Shown here: one piece after another, positions 1-12,500 of the stretch | Layout: each line of letters opens with the position of its first letter | Numbering within the stretch: position 1 is the stretch's first letter | Assembly: GCA_921293015.1 (NCBI GenBank) | Contig: OV121087.1 | Coordinates: forward strand, 40,162,630-40,226,629 | Direction of reading: 5' to 3' | DNA: 64,000 nucleotides | Origin: Phorcus lineatus | Lineage: Eukaryota > Mollusca > Gastropoda > Trochida > Trochidae | Translations under genes and position numbers: made by a program | The notes under the pieces: model-generated | What the model saw: only the letters and a program-made list of their open reading frames with translations | What the model was told of the DNA's origin: nothing | Databases searched by the model: none

Positions 1-2648
1 TCCATCTCTTCCTCCATTTCTTCTTCTGTCATGCCATCCTTAACATCGTCTTTGCTTTTGAAGGCAAGTACAACACCATGTCTGTAACCACTGTATCCAC
101 CTTGAAGCGAGAAGAAGTGATACCCCTTAGGACTTGCAGTGGTTGTTGTGGTTGTAGTCGTGGTGGTTGTGGTTGTTGCTGTGGTTGTAGTCACTTCCTC
201 CGGTTTTGGACGACAGATGGCTCTGAAGGTAACCGTCTTCAAGACTGGGATACATCTTCCAGCACCCCTGGTTTCACACCTCGAGCATTGCTTGGACATT
301 GAATGTTTTATAACAATTCAATCATTACAACTGCTCTCTGTCAACATTGAATATTGTAATTAACTCGGACGAAGTTGTTTACAGTTAACAAGGTCAAACT
401 CACTTACACTTTTTCATAGTAACGTGACGTCGACATCAATGTAACTTTTGAGACTTTGAAGGTCATATTATATAATGATTAATGTGGCCGTTTGATATAC
501 GCCTCGCTATCGTAAGGAAAATACCTATTTTTCCTATTATAAACAACATATCCAAGAGACGGTTATAGATTATCCCATTTGTTTTGTCAACGTTATTTTC
601 TATTTCTTACATAGGTGTACATGTCAGGTTCAAGCTTGTTCTTTGTTAGTTATCAATACATGATACTCACAAACACTTTTCATATCTGACGTCCTGGTCC
701 CTGTCCACCCAGCATTGTTCCCTTTGAGTTGTGCTGTTGTAGCCACTGCCCACTTCAACGGTCACTTCCAACTCAGCCAGCACCAGCGTCTGGGAAGGAC
801 ACACGGCTATGCCTTGACCTCCGTTCTGACCATAGTAACCACTAGACAGAAACATATATAGAAGCTAAAAGATGTATAAATACGTGGAGACAAAAATATG
901 TTTTTACTTCCTATTGCTGTTAGCAGTAATCTCTGTTATTGGCTTTCAAAAGGTTGATGTGTTAAAATTTGGATCATCGGTCATAAATTAAAAACGTTTA
1001 TGTACGTATCACGATATTTGAATGAAACGTCTATACCATAAATTAAAAACTGTTATATACAACTCGGGATTATCTAATGAAGTGGCTATATCATCAATAA
1101 AACACCGTTAGATACATCTCAGGATAATCTTCTTTCATATTACATTCACCATACTTACACTGGAAGAAATGTGTATGTACAAACTCTCTAAATTTCGTTT
1201 GTATATTTTATGAATTTACTTTAGTATTTTTGATCTCCGGCCTTTGGCTTGATTTGTCTTTACTTATGGATGATGGACATTTCTTGCCTGCTACCATTAA
1301 CTGTAGAAGTTAATTGGCTTTAATTGTGACTACTAAATTGTTTAACGCAAATAAGAATAACTGGAAACTGAGCCGACGTCCTAAGACATTTCAAGTACGA
1401 TACTGAAAGTAGTTTTTGACGAGTTAAGATTGTTCTTTTAGAATTGGATGTGAGCACATGATATATTTTCCACGGACTGTATAAAAACTGTCAATTAGCA
1501 TGGTCTTGATCATACCAGTTGACCAGTTAGTTGAAATTGTCAGTGTGAGGTTCTTTGACCATAGATACCTGTCAGGCCTTTGAGACACAGATTTTCCTTT
1601 AGCAATATCAATGGAAGCTCAAACGATCCTTTGAACAATAAAATAATTTTAGGATGCTTAACAATCATCCTCCATCAAACGCTGATGTCTGCATTCAGTG
1701 AGTGCCATCTGGCTGGATAAAAAGGGTTGAAGACGAGATTCATTTATGCTTTAATAACATAAGAAAAGGTTTATCTATGTTGGGATAATCGGGTTATTGC
1801 TAAAAGGGAACCTTGAAAAACGGCATCAAACTGCATTGGTAAAACCGGAACCAATTTGGCGAAAACGGTACTGATTTTTAGTTGTGAAAACGGAACCACT
1901 AATGGCGAAAACGGAACCAAGGACAGGATGAAACGGAACCAAATACAATCTTAATATCATTCATCATATTTCATAAATTATTTGTTATGATTTATGATAA
2001 CATTTCAATCAATTTACAGAAAATACCCGTGCATTTAACCAATCACAAAACTGTCAACAAACATTAGTGACACAGGGACACCAAATTTATAACAGGAATG
2101 ACATAAGCTGTTTGTGATAAATGTTCATAGACTTATATTCTATATAGTTATTGCGAGATAATTATCATAAATCAAGTACAAATCCCTTTTCTTTCATATC
2201 TTGCAAACTACAAATACTTTATATTCATTAAATCTCTTATCATTATTAAGAAAAGTGGATCTCGATAGATAATAATTATGAAACATATTGCTTACATTTA
2301 ACATAACTGGCTGCGTTGCACGTATGCAAAGTGTGATCAATGACATTTTATAAATCTATGAAGAAATTTCAATACCCCTATCAATATAGATATAACCATT
2401 ATTTAAGCCATTTGTTGATACACGATTTACGGTGAAGCTTCTCTACCGTTCATTAGTATGAGTTTTATCATAGCGCCGTTTTTCATAGTTCCGTTTTGAC
2501 TTGCATCCGGGATAATCAACACTCACCCTCTGTTGGTTACTGGCTCGCCAATCAAGTTGTTCTTCGTGATGCCATCATCAATTAACCTTGGACACGCTCT
2601 CGGAAAATAAGCCTGGGCATAACAGATTGCACCAACCAGAACGAAAAC
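1..2648 (-). CDS. Small secreted Cys-rich protein, IL-17-like/cystine-knot-like (minus-strand paralog, partial)
   Basis: Paralog of the plus-strand gene at 5830-7914. Three coding exons are visible on the minus strand: 2527-2648 (signal-peptide core VFVLVGAICYAQA and the start of the mature chain), 671-841 (ends RYEKCL, 171 nt as in the paralog, donor GTGAGT) and 1-297 (Cys-rich segment, then a Thr-rich run, then a Glu-rich stretch), which runs off the window. Exon sizes and phases match the paralog. The small first coding exon (about 7 codons in the paralog) should lie above 2648, but I could not find it. Odd: by alignment the acceptor of the last exon reads AT at 299-298 where the paralog has AG, and the nearest usable AGs shift the frame or give a stop. 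The reading frame is otherwise open, so this is either a fresh splice lesion or an unusual allele. Function as for the paralog; family assignment is inference. Confidence 0.6.
1783..2517. mobile_element. hAT-like non-autonomous DNA transposon with 8-bp target-site duplication
   Basis: The octamer GGATAATC occurs at 1783-1790 and again at 2510-2517, bracketing a 719-bp insert (1791-2509). Its ends are imperfect inverted repeats: the left end contains AAGGGAACC and AAAAACGGC, and the reverse complement of the right end contains AAACGGAAC and AAAAACGGC. Near the left end AAAACGGAACC-type motifs are repeated several times (1850-1945), like subterminal transposase-binding repeats. The matching intron of the plus-strand paralog (from about 6457) runs through the same flank without the insert, so it is a paralogous empty site. 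An 8-bp duplication with subterminal repeats is typical of hAT elements; no transposase is encoded. Confidence 0.7.
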
Positions 2649-3890
2649 CTAGAAATGAGAGGACAAGTGGATTATCCTACATTTGAATTTACTGACTTTT
2701 TAAAATTTGTAAATGTTCAGTTAAAGGTTTCGAAGGCTAGCAAAAACAGCTTGTTCTCAGATGCGCGAAAAAACTGACATAATGAAAAGTGGAATTGAAG
2801 GTCAGTTTGGGTGTACTAAAAGGGCAATTGTAGATGTCAAAGTTCAGTTACACAATGCATGAAACGTTTTGCTTTCAGGTAAAAGGTTTCTGAAGTAGCA
2901 ATATCTTTGAATATTTTGGTACTCGCGGAACCGTTTTGATAATCGTTGCAAATGTATGAAAGAAGTTGATCTGTTTCACCAAATGTAAATTACGATATTA
3001 GATGATACCACCACATTCATAAACACATTTGTCTGATAACTTGAATTAATTTGATTGGAGTTGAGAGGTATCAAACAAACCATGGTACGTGTATGTCATG
3101 ATTATTTTTTAAATGTGAAATAGTTTACGTAATAAAGGATAAATGCTTGGTTAAATTAAGGGAGAATGTAATTTTCACTTTGTTATTACATGACATTCAA
3201 ATTAAAATTTTAATCTTTCTGTCTATTGGTAATATTTTCGATTTGTGAGCAACACAATCTATTTTATACCAGGAAAATGAAATAACTTAACAACCAAAAC
3301 ATCATTTATAAGCTATACATACGCTGAATCTTTGACAGTAGCTAAAGTTTAAGACAAGAACAAGGCTGGACTGTATAATAATACAATGAAATCAAAGACA
3401 ACTCAACACGAACTGGATTGAACCAATCATGTTGACAATCAACTTTTCACAGAATCAACTGGTTGTGCTTCAGTTTACCAAGAATATATATACCCTTGAA
3501 TTTCATATGAAACAAGGAAAATAATTAAATATTAGGCAATTATGATTGGATATAAATCAAACTTCTTTAATCGAATTAAATCAATTAAAAACCTCGCAGG
3601 GGTCTACAGGGGTTACAGAGTACAATTAAAATTGTGAATAAAACATGTTTTTATGCAACTTCTCTGACAAGTCGCAAGTTGCACCAATACATACAATATT
3701 ATGATATTTTACCTACAAGACTTTTAACTAAAATTAACGCATTTTCTTTATTCTTAGATTTTGAAAAGTACTTTAAATGCATTTTGTTGACAATATTGTA
3801 ATGATTGTATTCATGTATTCTTTAAATTTTATACTTTATCTATCAGGAAGTTTGTGTAGTAAACTTGTCAGTCAACATTTATGATTTTAC
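2649..3890. other. Intergenic DNA between the two divergent secreted-protein genes
   Basis: AT-rich, with no open frame I can support. The missing first coding exon and promoter of the minus-strand paralog must lie here or further right. I found no recognisable counterpart of the paralog's first exon. Confidence 0.4.
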
Positions 3891-3893
3891 AAG

Positions 3894-3980
3894 TAACACA
3901 GAGTATGTTGTACTTTTTGATACGATAACACCATTTATGAATTTATACATAAATGATACCAAAAACATACTCTGTTGCTC
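3894..3980. repeat. Short foldback remnant of the ACAGAGTATGTT MITE family
   Basis: ACACAGAGTATGTT on the left and AACATACTCTGTT on the right are inverted copies bracketing about 60 bp that itself folds back (CCATTTATG / CATAAATG). The ends are the same terminal sequence as the longer MITEs at 42019 and 49879, so this looks like an internally deleted member. Confidence 0.5.
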
Positions 3981-4015
3981 ATTAAATTCAGAAGAGGTTT
4001 GATTGAATTAAGTTC

Positions 4016-4496
4016 TTAAAGAGCCACTCCGTGAGTTGTTGGAGTCATATATGACAAACTTAATCAATGGTGTCATTTGATCGCGAAGTATCGACTGTTA
4101 CCAAAAAGACACATTTTAAATCTTACTGGGTTTTTTTACAGTGACAAAAGGAAGGTAGAACGTCGCAATGTATGATCGAAAACCGGACAGTGGCGCGCGT
4201 CAAATAGTCAAACGTAATTTGTTAAACTTATCTAAAATAGCCAGGAGGGCAGTTAGGAGTTGATAGCGTTTGTTAGATAACATAAGTACTATCCATGTTT
4301 ATTGGACGTGATATCTACACCTCTGTGCATTTATAAGGCTGTTTTTAGATTTTCATGGAAAACCACTCTTTGTCCTATACATGTCTTTTGGACATGAAAA
4401 GTTAAGATGTTTTGATTTTGTATCACCACATATGACATTTCGGTTCGCATCAAAGGTAAATAATATGTCATGAAAAATCACGGATTGACTCTTTAA
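4016..4496. mobile_element. TTAA-flanked MITE, family 1 variant
   Basis: Starts TTAAAGAGCCACTCCGTG and ends in the inverted counterpart CACGGATTGACTCTTTAA, with TTAA at both edges (4016-4019 and 4493-4496). The interior contains GATCGAAAACCGGACAGTGG (about 4172-4191), also seen in the MITE at 22235 and nearly so in the ones at 42019 and 49879. It has no coding capacity; the minus-strand open frame inside it is chance. Confidence 0.65.
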
Positions 4497-5765
4497 CGCT
4501 CGGAGGACGCATGGAATAGTAGCAAGGAAGGGCATAGCAAGATGACAGTTGTGTAGAATGTGCAAATGAACTTGTAGCGTATTAGGATTTTATGTGTTGG
4601 TATAAAACATCGCCTTACGTGTATATTGAAGATAATGCTTTGTGTATTAAAGCAAATGTTTTAGGATTCACATGATATATAGGAAGTAGCGCTTTAAGGA
4701 TGATTCATATACGAGTAATCTAAAAATCATAAAATATACTTATTTACTCTACATATATAAAATGGTGAAAAATGTTATTAACATAAAGTTTTCAAAATGT
4801 AACTGTAGAAAGGCTGCACAGCACTTTTAAGAAAAATTTTACGACAAACTTCCCTTCCATGATTGTGAATTTGTTTTCTTATCTTAACGTTTTTATTTAG
4901 AGTAATAGTTGGTGCAAGCTATTTAAAAACTGTTAGTATATACAGTGATTTTGCTTTATGGATACATACGGATTTTGTGTGTTACAGTAGTGTATATGTC
5001 TTGTACAATAATCTCATTGAGATAAATAGGCATGATCTAATCTTACATTTAGACTGTAAGTAAAATCTTATATATACACTGTACTTCATTGTTAAGGTAT
5101 CTCAACGAAGCGACGGAACCTTTAATCGATTCTAAAATCTTTAGGGATTTAAGGAATTTAAATTTTGCAGATTGTGAGATCGCAAATGTAACATTGCTGT
5201 AGATTTCCTTACTTCTACATTGCATGTACTTGTCATCTAGTATAAAAAATTATTTCCTGTTTTTGAAGAACTTCCCTTCATCAATAAAATGTATTTCAAA
5301 TTAACGATCACTTGCTTCAAGTTTTTCTTAATATACAAAATATCTGCTTTCTAATTAAACCACAGCATGTTTTAGCTTCAGAACAATTCAAAATGCATGA
5401 GAATTGACATGCAGCAGTTATATGTACTTCATGACCCTTCGACAGAGGTATTTCCAACAGTGAAAATTTTATTATAAAAGACATAATATGGATTTAGTAG
5501 CGTTTTATTTCAGTTGTTCTCTTCGATAATTTCATTTATAGAATTTGAAAGTATTTGGCAAGGGTTTGATTTTGCTGATGTTATAAATTTGTCAATCAGT
5601 AGCATTTCGAGAACGGTTCATGTACCGATCTAATGTACTCATTGGCCATTTGATTTAGGTGCATACAACAGGGGAGGAACATTATATGATGATAACTTTG
5701 ATTTATTCATCATCAATCTGACAAAAATGAAATTTAAGACATTTTTTTTCTCTCAATGGTAAGGG

Positions 5766-5772
5766 TATATAA
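5766..5772 (+). promoter_or_regulatory. TATA box of the plus-strand secreted-protein gene
   Basis: TATATAA lies 58 nt before the start codon at 5830, leaving room for a transcription start near 5795 and a short 5' leader. Confidence 0.5.
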
Positions 5773-5829
5773 TCATGGTAAAATCGTAGAATTTTCAGTT
5801 GATCCTGAAATTGCCAGCTTGTCAACATT

Positions 5830-7914
5830 ATGTGTTCATTCCAGATCACGGTAAGTTATATATTGTTCTCCTTCACTAACTCACGAACATTACGACTTAT
5901 ACTAATGCTCTTACTTGCTTGTTGTACAATTATTAGTTACATGTAAGTCATACAGATGTAAACTTAGTTGTTTGCTTTATTATTTTCGCATATGACGAGT
6001 TATAATTACTCTATAGGTTTAGGTAATGTCTGCATTTAACGCCTGTCAGAAAACCAAACGATGAAATTTCAAGAACTATATTTTTAATCAACTGACAGAT
6101 ATAACGACAAGTAAGTTTCAAATGTTATTTTGACACTCTCTTTATGATCGTTTGATACGAATTTTCGCAATAACATTAGGTAAGACTTATACTATCCTGA
6201 TTAAACGTAGTCTTTTGTAGCCCATCTGTCTCTGTCATCATGGTAAAAATGGTTTCAATTGAGAATTCAAAAGTGAAAATTGGGTGCATATGCAAATATA
6301 GAACATAAAATTTTGATTAATCATTCGTTTCAAGGTCTTGGTTCTGCTAGGAGCAATCTGTTTTGCCAATGCTTACTATCCAAGGCCGTGTCCAGGGTTA
6401 ATTGATGATGGAATCGCCAAGAACAACTTGATTGGCGAGCCAGTTACCAATGGAGTGTAAGTGTTGATTTATCCCAACAATAATAAACCTTAACTTCAAT
6501 AATTGCAGCATAAATAAATCTCTACTTTAACCCGTTTTACCAACGAGTGATTGACTGCACTAACTGAATGCAGACATCTTTGTTATTTGAAGATGACAGT
6601 AATATGATAATTTCTAAATAAAATGTCTTCATATAAGTTCTTTGACTGCTTTTTTTCAACATAGAATGACGATTCGTACAATGTTATTTGTTGAAAGCAA
6701 GATGTAACCTTTTTTGTGTCTAATATTACTAAAAGTGTCTAAATTGTATATATTTCTCTGTCCAGTGGTTACTATGGTAAGAGAGGAGGTCAAGGCGCAG
6801 CCGTGTGTCCCTCCCAGACCCTGGTGCTGACTGAGCTGGAAGTGACCGTTGAAGTTGGCAGTGGCTACAACAGGACAATTCAGAGGGAACAATGCTGGGT
6901 GGACAGAGACCAGGACGTCAGATATGAAAAGTGTTTGTGAGTAAACTAAAATTCGTCAAGCTTGCACTTTGTATCTCTATGTTTGAAAATCACATTGACA
7001 AAAGAAAAGAGCAGATTCTCAATTCTGTCTTTTGGATACTTTGTTTATTATACCATGCTATTGGTATTTCCCTAACAAAAGCAAGGGGTATGTCAAACGG
7101 CCTCAGGAATCATAATATCGTATGACATGTACATTTTCAAAAGTCCTCTCGATCTTGTATTCACGTTACAAAGTGGTAGTTCTGTTTCGACAGTAGTCCT
7201 CTTATGATAAATTTGAACCGATATATATATGCCTTCATTGATAAAAGCATAGAAATGGATATTCAAAAAGGATTTACATGATAGATGTATTCCTTAGAAA
7301 GTAGTTCAATGGTGTGTTAACAGTTAAAAGTAACTTCATTAACCAGTGTCAAATTAATACTGTTTAGCTTTTATACAAATAGTCTCAAATAATGTAAATA
7401 CATTACCAGGAGTCGAATTTTAGACTTGGTTAGAAGTGAAACAGGAGAATGTTTTTCGAACTTTTACATTGTATTGTCTTCCAAACTAATCCATTGATGC
7501 TACATCTTTTGCAGGGCTAAACAATGCTCGAGGTGTGAAACAAGGGGTGCTGGAAGATGTGTCCCAGTACTGAAGACAGTCACCTTTAGAGCCATCTGTC
7601 GTCCAAAACAAGAGGAAATGACCACCACAACCACCACTACAACCACCACAACAACCACCACAACCACCACCACGAAGAGTCCTAAGGGATATCATTTCTT
7701 CTCCCTTGATGATGGGTTTGGTGGTTACAAAGATGGCGTTGTTCTTGCTTTCAAAGGCAAAAATGATGACAACAATGGCATGGAAGAAGAAGAAATGGAG
7801 GAAGAGGTGGAGGAAGAGATGGAAGAAGAAGAGGAGCAGAAACCAGTTGCAAAAATCCGAGATATTACCCTGCAGTTGCCCGTGTGCTGCCAGTGTCAAG
7901 TCCTATATTGCTAA
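5830..7914 (+). CDS. Small secreted Cys-rich, Thr/Glu-rich protein; IL-17-like or cystine-knot-like (complete)
   Basis: Four coding exons: 5830-5850, 6335-6456, 6766-6936 and 7515-7914, all with GT-AG junctions and consistent phases, give 237 aa. The start gives a clean signal peptide (MCSFQITVLVLLGAICFANA, the first intron falling inside it), and the mature chain begins YYPRPCPG. Twelve mature cysteines follow. The block REQCWVDRDQDVRYEKC, then KQCSRC, then GRCVPVLKTVTF, and finally LPVCCQCQ near the C-terminus, follows the order W, D..RY, AxC..C, VPV..., V.C.C of IL-17 cytokines. This is pattern similarity only; other cystine-knot or shell-matrix proteins are possible. Between the last two blocks is an insertion: about 18 consecutive Thr (likely O-glycosylated), a KGYHFFSLDDGFGGY segment and a Glu-rich stretch. 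A TATA box precedes the gene and a polyadenylation signal follows it. A head-to-head paralog lies at 1-2648. Confidence 0.8.
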
Positions 7915-7961
7915 GAAGGTTCACATGTTAATTGTCATGATCAGTAACGATCCTCCTTTGA

Positions 7962-7967
7962 AATAAA
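7962..7967 (+). terminator. Polyadenylation signal AATAAA
   Basis: AATAAA 48 nt after the TAA stop at 7912-7914. Confidence 0.6.
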
Positions 7968-7969
7968 TA

Positions 7970-10095
7970 GTGCACGCAACAAATTGTGTCGTTTTGTTCA
8001 TAGATACCCATCTAAATATTCAAAGTCCTCATCTTCGAAGGGCAAACATACCCTTGCCACGTGACTCTTTTAGAATCCGTAATGTTGAAAAGAGGGCGCT
8101 ATCAATATGATAAAAATCGAAATAGAAATAAGGTATTGACCACGTGCCAACTATGCACCTTTTTAAACTATTACTATCTACTGCACTTGGTTATAGTATA
8201 TATAATAATATATATACGACTTCTCCCTTTTGAAAAGTAACAGATTCAGGCCATGATGTTGTATTCTAAAGGATTATTGCATCGTGAATGCCGAGTCCGT
8301 AAAGACAAGGTCAGTGCATTCAAGAAATATTCTTTACGTCACAATTAGACATGAGTTAGAAACATATACCACAGTTTAGAGGGGAAATACATTGTTCATG
8401 TACTCTTTCATAGCTATTGAGCACTTTATAACATTAGTCGTGACTTAATTCGTAAGCATGATAATATTCAACGCGCCTTTTTGACATTAAATAAAAAAGG
8501 TGGTTACTTTACCAATTAGTTATTTTATGTTTGATATAAAGTTTTATAGGTTACCGCTTATAACAAGCCATAGCTTTCACAAAATCGTACTGTTCGATTG
8601 AAAGCAATTGAAGGTGTAAAATGTACACGTTTCAATTTAATGTTTTATCCTATTGACTACATTTAATGTAAATGATGTATAATTTGGTATATACATTGTC
8701 AAGGAGAAAATATTTGACTGTTAATGCAAATTCTAACTTTAGATGTGCTCGAATATGCAAATAATCGTGAACTTTATCGTGTCTATTTTTCTCGAGTGTC
8801 TTGAACTTTCATAACGCACTAAAACAGCGGACGCTGAAAGTGAAATTATGTACTTGTATTGCAACAATCTTAGTAAAGGTGTAAGATGTAAAGTAAGAGA
8901 AACTTGACACACAAAATAGAAATTATTTCATTCATGCAATCAAATTTAATGGGAGACAAAGAATTTGCCCTTTTGTGGATACTCATGTTGATTTAAGATT
9001 TTCATTGTTTTTTCATTGTGACCCCCACAGACAATCACAAGCAGTACTGATTTGACCTTTGTAAATTGTGTATGCACCAACATCGATTTAAGAGATTGGC
9101 ACACGTTTAACTTGCTGAGTTCGTTTTCGGCTTTGCGTATGTAACTTCTGGCCCTTTTCACATTATATGCAATCTAATATATTGCATAATGTCTACTAAT
9201 AAAATTACATTTTAGCAAAAGTTACTCACATATTCTTGAGTATAACATGTTTTTGTTTCCTGTTATAAAATATTTTATTTCTTACCTTGTATACATCGTT
9301 TCAATGTCAAGGAGAGCGATTTTCATATCATCGACATCATTTACACATATCAACAGCTGCTTTACAAAAATTGGTTTCATTTATTTTGAACTAAGTTCTT
9401 AATTCATTAATCATAATCCTAAATAAAACCTATTAATCCGACCGTCATTCTACCAACAATTTCGATTTTTTAAATGTATAAAGATAAAACATATCCTTGT
9501 CACAAACTTAAAAATGAAACTCTAAGTACTACATGGCAGTGTCTAACTAAATGTATACTTAATCAATTAACATTGCATTATTCAAAATGGTAGAAATAGC
9601 GGATAACCTAATGTTTTTTCTTTTATCAAGTTGTTATGTTTTTAGTTTTTCGCAGTAGACATATATGTAATAAAACAACGCAAATATTAACCTATTTTCC
9701 TATTAACAGTGGATATGAAACAAGAAATGGTTAATATAAGAATGATAATAATGATAGCAATGATGATGATCTTGAATGATCAGCATTATAATACGAAATA
9801 CGGGTTAGTAAAAGAGCTATTCATTACGATATTACAAATAGAAATATCCAACACCGAAACCCTGTTTCTGTATGATTTTACATTAACAACGGTTTGTGTC
9901 TTTCAAAATGAATTACTTGTTATGAAAATTCAACGGAACAAGTTTTTGAAAAACTTTATGTAAATATGTGTAATTCCTATGCCATATACAGGCATAAAAA
10001 TGCTTGAAAAGTAATAACAATTTGAGCATCGCTGTTTGCTGTAGAGTAACAGAGATTATATATAATGGAGGAATCTTGAACGAGTAAGGCATGAA
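7970..10095. other. Intergenic, no gene seen
   Basis: AT-rich DNA between the secreted-protein gene and the duplicated chitobiase fragment. The open frames present have no splice context, domain or composition that supports them. Confidence 0.5.
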
Positions 10096-10210
10096 AAATG
10101 TCTCAAACAAAACATACAAAATACATAAAAAGGTAGATTCTATTCATTTCAGCAATTAAATTATCGTGTTTTTCACTTTGTTATAATCAGTTTTCTAATC
10201 GTTCCTTCAG

Positions 10211-12500
10211 GTAATATTGTCTCATGCTACCCATTTATATTTTGACCACCCTTATGAACCCGACCCAGAAGAAAAGGGGTTTTACTGGGCAACAAGATTT
10301 GCAAGCAGATGGAAAACCTTCGGCTATATTTCTGACAGCGTATACGACAACGTCGATGTAAGGAGAAACGGCGACGTGATGACGAAAACGGAACTATGCG
10401 GCGGTGATGGCAGTTTGTACGTGCCACCGGAAAAGCCTGAAAACATAATTGGTGTGACATTTGCATACAATTGGTTATTTTTTTTTGGTCCTTGGTGTCA
10501 ATATCAGATAACATTATAAATATTAAACTAAAATTCGTAAAAATTATTTCCCTTTTAAATGGTTGTTGAAGAGTATGAATATAAGCTTAACGTTATTTCA
10601 CTTTTAAATCACTGTTCCACAGGTCATTTCATCAAACGCTCCATTTCACTGGCTAATAATAAAGATGGATATAAAAGTTCGTTGTGAATAAAGCGACATT
10701 GTTTCAAACTGAACATTTGAAAGTTAATAAGTCTAGAGTTACTTGAACTGTACGATGCGCACATATTTGTCCATGTAGAACTGAGTCGGAGTTGTAAGAT
10801 GTTTTTTTGGAAATACCCAATTGGCTAATATTCACCGACAGGAAAACCAGTTTGTAACAGAGTTTACGTGAACAGAAAAGGTTTGTGGTAAAAAAGGACT
10901 ATGTACGCTATCTTTCGTAGGTTTAGTCATGATTGTGTGCAGAACTTGTTTTTTACGCTGCATGCTAATATACTTTCATACGATATAAATCCATCATCAT
11001 ACTTCACATACATATATAATTGACTCTAATATCTACCTACCCCGGAGCATGCTTATTACATGATATTCCTTAGACTTTTGGCATTAGCTGAGAGGGAACA
11101 TATTTTGGACAATAAGGAGAAACGGGAGATGGCCAAAATAGAAGACTGGCAGAATTTTACCAATGTTCTTGAACTTCCGTTCCTAGATTCCATGAACATC
11201 ACATACAGGATTCCTCCCCCAGGTGCCAGGTGAGAATAGCTTTAATTACAGGTAACATCCTTTAAATATATAAACCAGTCAATGTAAGCGCCGCTTTTAC
11301 TCGTCCAAGAATGTTCTTAGAGAATGATAAGCATTTATACCATTGAAATACATTCTTAACGTTACTTCAGATTATCCTTTTAAGGCTACAGAGGCTTGAG
11401 ACAACAGTAAGATTGAAATAGATATCGAATAAGAACTTGTAAGGTCCATGTCCATGTGTTTTTCTCCAAAACGTCCCTTCACGCACTCAATAAGCAAACA
11501 AGGTGTGCAAATTGACCGTTGCAGTGTTCTGGAGATGCGTTCAGTCATAAAAGTACACTCCAAAATAGGAATAAACATTGAACAATTATTATTTCCGAAA
11601 AACGCTGATTAAATGAATTAATTCAAATATTGCCTCTTTGATGTTTATAGTGAATGTTGGATTGAGCCGCGACGTTTTATAGTGGTTGTGTTTGTCACGA
11701 GCTGTTCTGATGGCCATTTCAGGATAATAAAGCGGCGAGTACGAGTTATCTCCCCTCTACCAGGTCTGTCAATCGAGACGAGTACTGGCAGAGGCAACAC
11801 ATGGAAAGCTGGGGAAAATGATATGACATTCAACGCTGGGCAAACCATTTGGATCGCTTTAAAATAAGTTATGAATTTTTAGATATAGAAAAAGCTGACT
11901 TCATCACTCGCAACTCATTAAATCAAATCGCCATTTCTGTCATCAATGACTATTACCAGCGTTAATTGTTGTTTGAAATAAAGTTATTTGCTTAATTGAA
12001 AGATTTGATTTTTTGACTTTATCATCATTCCAATCAAAATCGTAGTCGGACTACTTAAAATTTATCGCCAACATCTAATTTATTCGAATATATATATATA
12101 TAAATATATATATTTATATATATATATATATATATAAAACATCGCATAATTACCAATCTGTCGGGATCATTACATCACCGTATCATCATCATCGTCATCA
12201 TCATCATCATCATCATCATTATTGACAATAGCTTATTTCAAATGCGCCCATCCCACCATGATTGCCATTGTCACTAATGAGGGTTTTAAAATATAATCAA
12301 TGCGTTTTCAAAGACATAATTCACACAATACATTTTGTTTTAACAGATCGGCAGACGGAAAGAGACGAGGACGACCGACATCTATCAAAATACCATCTAA
12401 CAACAGACCTAAACCAGGAACATCGGGATCTCAAGACAACCACTCACCTTCATATATACTCGCCACGTGCTTGATTATATACCGAAGTTTTAAAGCATAA
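10211..12500 (+). pseudogene. Broken 3' fragment of a chitobiase (GH20) gene
   Basis: Four exon-like blocks match the last four exons of the large gene: 10211-10451 (intact; starts VILSHATHLYFDHPYEP), about 11040-11231, 11723-11863 and 12347-12500 (ends with the same hydrophobic tail ILATCLIIY and a TAA). Damage: block 2 has lost its splice acceptor and first ~38 nt, including the active-site loop GMQGHLWSE, and carries in-frame deletions of 21 nt (AWHKADW region) and 9 nt. The block 3 donor has changed from GTAAGTT to ATAAGTT, so an in-frame TAA follows. No upstream catalytic exons exist here. It is far closer to the second module than to the first, so it is a recent partial duplication. It is almost certainly not a functional enzyme, although transcription cannot be excluded. 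Confidence 0.8.
12088..12225. repeat. (TA)n and (ATC)n microsatellites
   Basis: An alternating TA tract at about 12088-12137, then a TCA/ATC triplet run at about 12181-12221, both in the last intron of the pseudogene. A shorter TCA-type run sits at the corresponding place in the intact gene (about 36210-36265). Confidence 0.8.

Noticed and set aside
78-363. Plus-strand frames with a poly-Val run or a Cys/Gly-rich stretch
   Set aside because: Antisense shadows of the Thr-rich coding repeat of the minus-strand gene, whose frame is supported by its paralog.
7486-7899. 137-aa minus-strand open frame
   Set aside because: Shadow of the last exon of the plus-strand gene; long only because the triplet repeats lack stops.
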